A stretch of 35,162 nt of DNA. Source: a virus. How positions within the stretch are numbered: the first letter of the stretch is position 1; every line of letters starts with the position of its first letter. Positions 29,488-35,162 of this stretch are shown piece after piece. Below the pieces are notes generated by a model that made no database searches, was not told the origin of the DNA, and saw only the letters and a list, made by a program, of their open reading frames with translations. A program made the position numbers and the translations under genes. The DNA is taken from positions 1-35,162 of the IMG/VR virus record IMGVR_UViG_3300047551_001369; one strand, written 5' to 3'.

Positions 29488-32391
29488 ATGGCAAACGTAA
29501 AAATATCACAACTTCCTGCAGTCACTTCCGTTACCGGAACCGATGTACTTCCTGTAGTAGCTTCAACTACTACTTCAAAGCTATCAGTCACTAATCTTGC
29601 CAATTCATTACCGCAAGTAACTTCATCTATTAGTGCTTCTGTAGCGGTATCTTCTTCTTATGCATTGAGTAGCTCGTTTGCAGTATCTGCATCCTGGGCA
29701 CCAGGGGCGAGTGTAGTTTTAGCAGTATCAAGTAGCGGTTCATCGATATATTCTACAGATCCCAGCACTTCAGGGTTTGATACTACGAACGGTATATTTT
29801 TAGGATCTAATGCCGGTTCCAGTACAAACGGATCTGACAACCTAATAGCTATTGGTCAAGCTGCTGGAGCAGGTAACTCTAATGCTCAAGAAGGAATTTT
29901 TATAGGAACTTACGCCGGACAAAACGCCACTAATGCAATTCGGACTATTGCAATCGGAATGAATGGAACCGGTCAACTCTCTACTCATGCTTCACATTCT
30001 GTTTTTATAGGAGATACAGCCGGGTATATAGCACCAGGTGCAGGGTATTCAGTCATGATCGGTACTGCAGCAGGATACGTAGCTACTAACGCCAATTATG
30101 CAAACTTTATTGGCCATAATGCAGGTCAATATGCCGGAGAAGCAAACAATTCAAATTTTATCGGAGTAAGCGCAGGAGCTAGCGCAGCAACTGCAAGTTA
30201 TTCTAACTTTTTCGGATATCAAGCAGGTAAAAACGCAACTGGAGCAGATAATTCTACCTTTATAGGTAGACAAGCAGGAGAAGACGCTAACAATGCTATC
30301 TACTCAAACTTTATAGGATACCAAGCCGGGTACAGTGCAATAAATGCAAATATTTCAAACTTTATAGGTGTAGGTGCTGGATTCAATGCAGATGGCTCCG
30401 ATCATTCGAACTTTATAGGTCAAAATGCCGGTCAATCTGCCACTAATGCAGCTTATTCAAACTTCATAGGATGGAGTGCTGGTTCATTTGCTGCTAATGC
30501 CCAATATTCAACTTTTATCGGCTATAAAGCTGGAAATAGCGTAAGTCCTGGAAGAGATAATATTATTATCGGTAACAATATTACTCTAGCAAACGGTACT
30601 GTAGGATCTATTAATATCGGCGGTATTATTTTTGCTACAGGTTCTTATGTTACTAGAACCGGTGACGCTTTTTCTGGCTCAATGACTGAAGCGAAAGTAG
30701 GTATCAATAAGGTAGTTCCCCAATATACATTAGATGTAAGCGGAAGCGGTAATTATGCAGCTGGACTAACTGTATCAGGATCTTTAGTTTCTGATAATAT
30801 AACCGGAAGCCTTTTTGGAACATCTAGCTGGGCTGTATCTGCATCCTGGGCACCAGGCGGAGCCAGTGTAGCTTTAGCAGTATCAAGCAGTGGATCATCA
30901 ATATACTCTATAAATCCTGCTACTTCTAACTTTAGTACTACAAATAATATATTTTTAGGTGAAGGTGCTGGTCAAAATACTACAGTTACTCAAAAAGCAA
31001 TATTTTTAGGGTATTATGCCGGATTTAACAATAATTCGAATAATACTATTTCTATTGGACCTAATGCAGGATACACAGCAGGAAATAGTGCCGATTCTGT
31101 TTTTATAGGAAATGATGCTGGTAATTCTGCAACTAATGCCGGTGGCTCTAATTTTATAGGATATCAAGTAGGTCAAAATGCAAACAATGCTGATACCGCT
31201 AATTTTATAGGATATCAAGCAGGTAAAAATGCAACTAACGCCAATACTTCTAATTTTATAGGATATCAGGCAGGCGCGAGTGCATCTAATGCTAATTCAT
31301 CTAATTTTATAGGATATCAAGCAGGTGTAAGTGCATCCGATGCTACCTACTCTAACTTTGTAGGTGCTAATGCTGGAATCAATGCAACCACAGCTGACCA
31401 GTCAAACTTTATAGGAACTAATGCAGGAGTAAACGCAAGTGGTAGTATTCAAAAAGCAAACTTTATAGGGTATTATGCCGGTCATAGTGCAGGAAATGCC
31501 TACAACGCTAACTTTATAGGTGTTGAAGCCGGTAGAAACGCAATAGGTGCTAATAAGTCTAACTTTATCGGACATCAAGCCGGTAATGGAGCAACGAATG
31601 CAGAACGTTCCAACTTTATAGGACGTTATGCTGGATTCGAAGCAACTGATGCTACTAATTCTAACTTTATAGGAATGCAAGCTGGTTACCAAGCAACCAC
31701 TGCTAACGATTCTAACTTTATAGGTCGAAATGCCGGTTACCAAGCATCTTCTGCTACTGCAGGTAACTTTATAGGAAACCAAGCCGGGTATCAAGCAACA
31801 AGTGCTTCTGAAGCTGTTTTTATAGGTACCAGTACTGGAACGGCCGCTATCAACGCCAATTATTCTATTTTTATAGGAAATCAAGCCGGCAATTCAGCCG
31901 CAGCCGCTGAACGTTCTAATTTTATAGGAATTAATGCAGGTTATCAAGCAACTAGTGCATCATATTCTAACTTTATAGGAAACGGTACTGGATTTAATGC
32001 CGTTAGTGCATCATATTCAACCCTTATTGGATCTAATGTAGGATATGCTTCATCAGGAACTGGAATAGGCTCTAATAATGTAATTATCGGCACAAATATA
32101 ACATTAGAGAATAATAGAAAGGATTCTATTAATTTAGGTGGTATTATTTTTGCAACAGGTTCATATTCAAACTTAGGCACCAACCCTTTCTCTAGCTCAA
32201 TGACTGAAGCGAAAGTAGGTATCAATAAATCACTTCCAGAATATACATTAGATGTGTCAGGAAGTATCGGTATAGCTACTGTACTTCATATAGCAGAATC
32301 TGATCCGCTACCGGCCGGAAATATTGGAGACCTTGCAGTATCTGCATCTCATTTATGGTTCTACAACGGTGCTTGGTCTCAGTTAGATTAA
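29488..32391 (+). CDS. Tail-fibre-like protein with 17-residue beta-solenoid repeats
   Basis: 967 residues. The N-terminus (1-70) has a fibre-type Ser/Ala-rich heptad pattern (SSYALSSSFAVSASWAPG). Two repeat arrays follow, each built from a 17-residue unit close to S-N-F-I-G-x-x-A-G-x-x-A-x-x-A-x-x, resembling YadA-head/Hep_Hag beta-roll repeats. Each array ends with the same closing block (NIIIG.NITL, SINIGGIIFATGSY, SSMTEAKVGINK, YTLDVSGS), so the protein is a duplication of one module (29683-30710 and 30835-32228). The C-terminal 35 residues (AGNIGDLAVSASHLWFYNGAWSQLD) form a small cap. The arrays would give a stiff trimeric or monomeric rod for host contact. The spaced 51-bp DNA repeats could drive length variation. 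No chaperone or peptidase domain was seen. Confidence 0.85.
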   Translation: MANVKISQLPAVTSVTGTDVLPVVASTTTSKLSVTNLANSLPQVTSSISASVAVSSSYALSSSFAVSASWAPGASVVLAVSSSGSSIYSTDPSTSGFDTTNGIFLGSNAGSSTNGSDNLIAIGQAAGAGNSNAQEGIFIGTYAGQNATNAIRTIAIGMNGTGQLSTHASHSVFIGDTAGYIAPGAGYSVMIGTAAGYVATNANYANFIGHNAGQYAGEANNSNFIGVSAGASAATASYSNFFGYQAGKNATGADNSTFIGRQAGEDANNAIYSNFIGYQAGYSAINANISNFIGVGAGFNADGSDHSNFIGQNAGQSATNAAYSNFIGWSAGSFAANAQYSTFIGYKAGNSVSPGRDNIIIGNNITLANGTVGSINIGGIIFATGSYVTRTGDAFSGSMTEAKVGINKVVPQYTLDVSGSGNYAAGLTVSGSLVSDNITGSLFGTSSWAVSASWAPGGASVALAVSSSGSSIYSINPATSNFSTTNNIFLGEGAGQNTTVTQKAIFLGYYAGFNNNSNNTISIGPNAGYTAGNSADSVFIGNDAGNSATNAGGSNFIGYQVGQNANNADTANFIGYQAGKNATNANTSNFIGYQAGASASNANSSNFIGYQAGVSASDATYSNFVGANAGINATTADQSNFIGTNAGVNASGSIQKANFIGYYAGHSAGNAYNANFIGVEAGRNAIGANKSNFIGHQAGNGATNAERSNFIGRYAGFEATDATNSNFIGMQAGYQATTANDSNFIGRNAGYQASSATAGNFIGNQAGYQATSASEAVFIGTSTGTAAINANYSIFIGNQAGNSAAAAERSNFIGINAGYQATSASYSNFIGNGTGFNAVSASYSTLIGSNVGYASSGTGIGSNNVIIGTNITLENNRKDSINLGGIIFATGSYSNLGTNPFSSSMTEAKVGINKSLPEYTLDVSGSIGIATVLHIAESDPLPAGNIGDLAVSASHLWFYNGAWSQLD
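30055..30540 (+). repeat. 51-bp repeat array 1 in fibre gene (approximate borders)
   Basis: Tandem 51-bp units encoding S-N-F-I-G-x-x-A-G-x-x-A-x-x-A-x-x. Units are recognised by repeated AACTTTATAGG or AATTTTATCGG-like words and differ mainly in the x positions. Borders are approximate. The array follows a more degenerate leading portion (29900-30055). Confidence 0.7.
31095..32035 (+). repeat. 51-bp repeat array 2 in fibre gene (approximate borders)
   Basis: A longer array, with AATTTTATAGG words at 31150, 31201, 31252 and 31303, exactly 51 bp apart, continuing to about 32035. Some units have the codon order kept almost exactly, which suggests recent expansion by slippage or unequal recombination. 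Confidence 0.75.
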
Positions 32392-32394
32392 TAG

Positions 32395-32595
<201 letters not shown>

Positions 32596-32615
32596 ATTTT
32601 AATAAATCTCACTTT

Positions 32616-33083
32616 ATGGCTAACTATAAATCAACCAAATTATTCGATGGGTATTCTACTTGCTTCCGTCAGTGGAAAGCAGATGGAACTCATTGTAAAT
32701 TTTTACACGGCTATGCTGTTTCCTTCCGGGTATGGTTTGAAGGGCAGCTTGATGAGAGGAATTGGGTATGGGATTTTGGCGGAATGAAAAGAGCAAAGAA
32801 TACAATCGAGGGAATGAGTCCGAAAGATTATTTTACTTGGCTACTTGATCATACTACTGTAATAGCTCAAGACGATCCTTACTTAGATAAGTTTACACAG
32901 ATGCATATGGACGGTGTAATTCAACTCCGTATACTACCCGCAGTAGGATGTGAGAAGTTTGCCGAACACCTTTACGGTGTTATTAACGAGTTTCTGCAAA
33001 AAGAAACTAACGGTAGAGTAAAAGCAGTAAAAGTAGAAGTATACGAACACGAAAGAAACTCAGCATCTTATGAAAAAAACTAA
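32616..33083 (+). CDS. queD: 6-carboxytetrahydropterin synthase-like (QueD)
   Basis: 155 residues in the QueD/PTPS family. It keeps C27 (THC-K-F-L-H-G-Y), the catalytic D78-H79 in LLDHTTV, a following D86-D87-P, W-V-W-D-F-G-G-M-K (51-58) and C112-E113 in place of the substrate-binding Glu region. QueD normally binds zinc with H-x-L, and H-G-H. Here the first His is replaced by the FRQW region and the HGH pair is HGY (H31, Y33), with an extra H26 before C27. This variant form is one I associate with phage QueD proteins. It forms 6-carboxytetrahydropterin from dihydroneopterin triphosphate, the first committed step to preQ0. QueE lies 0.8 kb downstream. Confidence 0.8.
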   Translation: MANYKSTKLFDGYSTCFRQWKADGTHCKFLHGYAVSFRVWFEGQLDERNWVWDFGGMKRAKNTIEGMSPKDYFTWLLDHTTVIAQDDPYLDKFTQMHMDGVIQLRILPAVGCEKFAEHLYGVINEFLQKETNGRVKAVKVEVYEHERNSASYEKN

Positions 33084-33333
33084 AAAAGCCGAGAGGAAGA
33101 AATTAATAGAAGCAGTTAAACCTCCTCCCTACAGTGAAGGACATTGGGAAGAGGCTATGCTAGAAAATAATAGCTACTACGATGTAGATATTATCAATAA
33201 AGCAAACAGACCTATTTTCCGCAAGATAGAAGAGTGGGAAAAAAAGTATGATAAAGCCGTTAACTGGTTAGGGAAATGGTATTGCCAAATTCAAATTGAT
33301 AAGTGGAAGAAAAAACTACATCACTATAAGTAA
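33070..33333 (+). CDS. Small charged protein after QueD, unknown
   Basis: 87 residues. A basic N-terminus (MKKTKKAERKKLIEAVKPPPY) is followed by a Trp/Tyr/Lys-rich helical part (YDKAVNWLGKWYCQ). No family is recognised. It overlaps queD by 14 nt, so it is probably co-translated. It could be a partner in the pathway or simply a small early protein. Confidence 0.68.
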   Translation: MKKTKKAERKKLIEAVKPPPYSEGHWEEAMLENNSYYDVDIINKANRPIFRKIEEWEKKYDKAVNWLGKWYCQIQIDKWKKKLHHYK

Positions 33334-33388
33334 GTTATGATAAATTAATCGTATTTTTAATTACATAAAAACATGGAGGATTTAACCT

Positions 33389-33613
33389 ATGAAGTGTATC
33401 AAGAACGTCAAGACAGGTGACATTAAACGAGTAGACGATTTACAAGCAAATAACCTAGTCGGTGTTACGTGGCAGTACATCCCCAAATCTGAGTGGAAGG
33501 CAGCTACTAGAGTAGTATCAGAAAAACAAGAAGTAGAAACTGAAAAGAAAGAACAGACTATTTCAGAAAAGGCTCTTAAGCGTAAAAAGCTTAAGGAAAA
33601 ACAAAGACAATGA
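33389..33613 (+). CDS. Small protein with strong SD-like leader, unknown
   Basis: 74 residues. The N-terminal half (MKCIKNVKTGDIKRVDD, then VGVTWQYIPKSEWK) reads like a small beta domain; the tail is Lys/Glu-rich and helical. Its leader ATGGAGGATTTAACCT carries GGAGG 10 nt before the ATG, one of the few Shine-Dalgarno-like sites in the window. The stop overlaps the next ATG by 4 nt (ATGA). Function unknown. Confidence 0.7.
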   Translation: MKCIKNVKTGDIKRVDDLQANNLVGVTWQYIPKSEWKAATRVVSEKQEVETEKKEQTISEKALKRKKLKEKQRQ

Positions 33614-33840
33614 CCGTTAAAGAGTTGATAGAGCAATTACAGCAATTAGATCCCGACCTACATGTATTTACATCAGGGTATGAAGGCGGGTTCGATGATG
33701 TCTACGTGGGTAAAGATATAATGGAGATTGCTTTAGATGTACACGAAGAATGGTATTACGGTAAGCATGACAGTGCTGACAATACTTACCATGTACCCGA
33801 TAAATCAAAACACACAATCGTAAAAGGAATAGTATTATGA
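33610..33840 (+). CDS. Small phage protein (TVKELIEQLQ type), unknown
   Basis: 76 residues. The N-terminus TVKELIEQLQQLDPDLHVFT resembles a frequent class of small phage proteins (an L-x-x-L-P-x-D helix-turn). The C-terminal half is acidic and Tyr-rich. ATGA overlaps at both ends link it to its neighbours (4 nt upstream, 4 nt downstream into queE), indicating a coupled operon. No enzymatic motif is visible. Confidence 0.68.
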   Translation: MTVKELIEQLQQLDPDLHVFTSGYEGGFDDVYVGKDIMEIALDVHEEWYYGKHDSADNTYHVPDKSKHTIVKGIVL

Positions 33841-34676
33841 GTAAGATAAATCCAAATAAGCTGCTTATCAGTAGCGATTTTTATTCAGTTCAAGGAGAGG
33901 GGATAAGTAGCGGTATACCGTCTTACTTTGTTCGTTTAGGTATCTGCAACTTGACTTGCGGTATGTCACGTAAGTTCGCTAATCAATTAGAGAAAGAAAA
34001 AAAACTAGAAGACGGGGAAATATTTATCGGTGACTTACATGCTGAAGGCAAAGCTACTTGGACTTGTGATTCAACAAGTCAGTGGCTGTGGCGAGGTGAA
34101 GATAAAGAATTTCAGTATCTGATTGATCGGTGGAAAGAACAGGATATTTACAACGATATTCTAAATAGTAATATACACATTATATGGACCGGCGGTGAAC
34201 CTACAATTAAAGGTCATCAAGAAGCTATAGTCAATTTCTTTAAGTATTGGGGATTAAAAGAAGATTTTAAAGAATCTTATAGCGTCTATAATGAAATTGA
34301 AACTAACGGTACTGTAGTAATTCAAAATGATTTGTTTGATATACTAAATCAAATTAACTGTTCACCTAAGTTAACTAATTCAGGTATGACAGCTAAACAA
34401 CGTATCAATCCAGAAGCAATTAAACGCATTATGGAGCACGATAATTACCAATTTAAATTTGTTATTAGTACAGAAGATGATATAAAAGAATTATTTTGTG
34501 ATTTTGTAGAACCATTCAATATTCCACTTAAGAATGTAGTGTGTATGCCAGGGTTAGATGATGTTAAAGACTTTGAAGAGCGTACTCAATTCTGTTTGGA
34601 AATGGCTAAGAAGTATAAATTTAGAGGACTAACAAGATTGCATATTGCAGCTTGGAATAAAACATTAAACGTATAA
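33837..34676 (+). CDS. queE: 7-carboxy-7-deazaguanine synthase-like (QueE), split cluster motif
   Basis: 279 residues. QueE features: FYSVQGEGISSGIPSYFVRL (15-34), then the radical SAM cysteines C37-N-L-T-C41. The third cysteine, normally three residues later in CxWCDT, appears only at C77 (TWTCDST) after a 35-residue insertion. WTGGEP (117-122), EIETNGT and CSPKLTNSG (QueE substrate region) follow. It converts 6-carboxytetrahydropterin (product of QueD) to CDG, precursor of preQ0. Overlaps the upstream small gene by 4 nt. QueC, FolE and any transferase (DpdA-like or Tgt) are not in the window. Fe-S cluster binding by C37/C41/C77 is plausible but not proven. Confidence 0.85.
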   Translation: MSKINPNKLLISSDFYSVQGEGISSGIPSYFVRLGICNLTCGMSRKFANQLEKEKKLEDGEIFIGDLHAEGKATWTCDSTSQWLWRGEDKEFQYLIDRWKEQDIYNDILNSNIHIIWTGGEPTIKGHQEAIVNFFKYWGLKEDFKESYSVYNEIETNGTVVIQNDLFDILNQINCSPKLTNSGMTAKQRINPEAIKRIMEHDNYQFKFVISTEDDIKELFCDFVEPFNIPLKNVVCMPGLDDVKDFEERTQFCLEMAKKYKFRGLTRLHIAAWNKTLNV

Positions 34677-34677
34677 T

Positions 34678-34830
34678 ATGGAAATTAAAAATCAAAAAGA
34701 GCATCTAAACGCTCTACTAGCTGAAATCCAAGTTCTAAGATCTAGATTCGAACCTACAGACACGGGACATCTCCGTACTGCTGTTACTGTACTAGAAGAA
34801 CGAGTTCAAGAAATTTTAAAATCCTTATAA
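34678..34830 (+). CDS. Small helical protein after QueE
   Basis: 50 codons from ATG 34678 to TAA 34828-34830. It is helical with a heptad-like leucine pattern (HLNALLAEIQVLRSRF, and HLRTAVTVLEERVQEILKSL). It is supported by tight spacing: the ATG overlaps the queE stop region closely (one base after TAA) and the next ATG follows one base after its own stop. It resembles short phage proteins of unknown function. Confidence 0.62.
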   Translation: MEIKNQKEHLNALLAEIQVLRSRFEPTDTGHLRTAVTVLEERVQEILKSL

Positions 34831-34831
34831 T

Positions 34832-35137
34832 ATGGGACAACAACATGTACCTCTTAAAATCGATGAAAACGGTAATGTACTAGCCGTAGGATCTATCAAT
34901 GATGATGCTTTTGATACTTGTGTTCTATGCGGTATCGAAACGTCTTATAGACGATCTACACATATTGATTTCAGATACGGATACGTAGAAGGCGCCGGTC
35001 AATTATGTAAAACTTGCTATGATAGAGGGACTGAACGTCAACAAATACTTGTTCCTGCTGATTTGATCTATAATACACCTAATGATCAAGAACTAGGAGA
35101 GAAGGTGAGACGGCTTTATTGGAGTACTAAAAATTAA
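34832..35137 (+). CDS. Small protein with CxxC pair zinc-knuckle-like motif
   Basis: 101 residues with two CxxC pairs, C-V-L-C (about 31-34) and C-K-T-C (about 59-62), spaced 24 residues, a typical treble-clef or zinc-ribbon layout for a structural zinc. The ATG lies one base after the preceding stop. The family and function are not recognised; nucleic-acid or protein binding is possible. Confidence 0.68.
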   Translation: MGQQHVPLKIDENGNVLAVGSINDDAFDTCVLCGIETSYRRSTHIDFRYGYVEGAGQLCKTCYDRGTERQQILVPADLIYNTPNDQELGEKVRRLYWSTKN

Positions 35138-35144
35138 AGAAAGA

Positions 35145-35162
35145 ATGAACGTACTTGTAACT
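35145..35162 (+). CDS. Start of next gene, truncated by window
   Basis: ATG 35145 opens a frame reading M-N-V-L-V-T to the end of the window, 7 bases after the previous stop (close spacing as elsewhere). Too short to identify. Confidence 0.4.

Noticed and set aside
31402-31884. A 160-codon open frame on the minus strand inside the fibre gene
   Set aside because: It is a repeat artefact: the 51-bp units keep one frame open on the opposite strand. It has the same period and no start context.
30055-32035. Regular 51-bp spacing suggesting a CRISPR array
   Set aside because: The whole tract is one open reading frame and both halves of each unit are similar, without unique spacers or identical palindromic repeats.

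Overview
The window is part of the genome of a contractile-tailed phage of the broad T4-like (myovirus) kind. The evidence is a tail sheath and tail tube pair, a tape-measure-like protein, baseplate proteins, and a T4-type replication and repair block (gp32-like ssDNA-binding protein, UvsX, DenV, RNase H/5'-3' exonuclease, gp41/DnaB-like helicase). All supported genes lie on the + strand, tightly packed with many 1-14 nt overlaps, and the DNA is AT-rich. Most start codons lack a Shine-Dalgarno sequence and are preceded by A/T-rich DNA. Together with a DUF5522-like protein this is compatible with a Bacteroidota host, but that is an inference and the host cannot be fixed from the sequence. I saw no tRNA, integrase, transposase or CRISPR array.

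Layout. (1) 1-4887: an accessory block of two radical SAM proteins (the first cut by the window edge), two 2-oxoglutarate/Fe(II) oxygenase-like proteins, a sugar C-methyltransferase-like protein and a family 2 glycosyltransferase. It looks like a small pathway for building or tailoring a glycan or peptide. (2) 5022-19806: the tail module: two small proteins, sheath, a charged small protein, tube, a strong terminator, a membrane protein, a tail-assembly-chaperone pair apparently joined by a programmed frameshift, a tape measure, baseplate proteins, and a 1417-residue protein ending in an AmpD-like peptidoglycan amidase. (3) 19863-26623: DNA metabolism: an unusual short family-A polymerase, ssDNA-binding protein, UvsX, DenV, 5'-3' exonuclease and helicase, with two small unknown genes between. 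(4) 26711-29153: an adenosylcobalamin-dependent (class II) ribonucleotide reductase overlapped by a DXD glycosyltransferase. (5) 29186-32391: a fibre-like protein made of 17-residue beta-solenoid-type repeats in two duplicated modules. (6) 32398 to the end: a DUF5522-like protein, QueD, QueE and small unknown proteins, i.e. part of a 7-deazaguanine (preQ0) pathway that could serve DNA or tRNA modification.

Two putative promoter classes fit this layout. Eight gene starts, six of them in or around virion genes, have a [CA]TATTTAT[AT] motif 8-30 nt upstream, which may be the late promoter of this phage. Three DNA-metabolism genes (polymerase, ssDNA-binding protein, helicase) have sigma70-like elements with the same 17-bp spacer and a TA(C/T)ATT -10 box. 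No single region is clearly a new defence or mobile system. The best leads are the frameshifted chaperone, the TATTTAT element, the sugar/radical SAM cassette, the QueE with a split cluster motif, the divergent polymerase and the duplicated beta-solenoid fibre.
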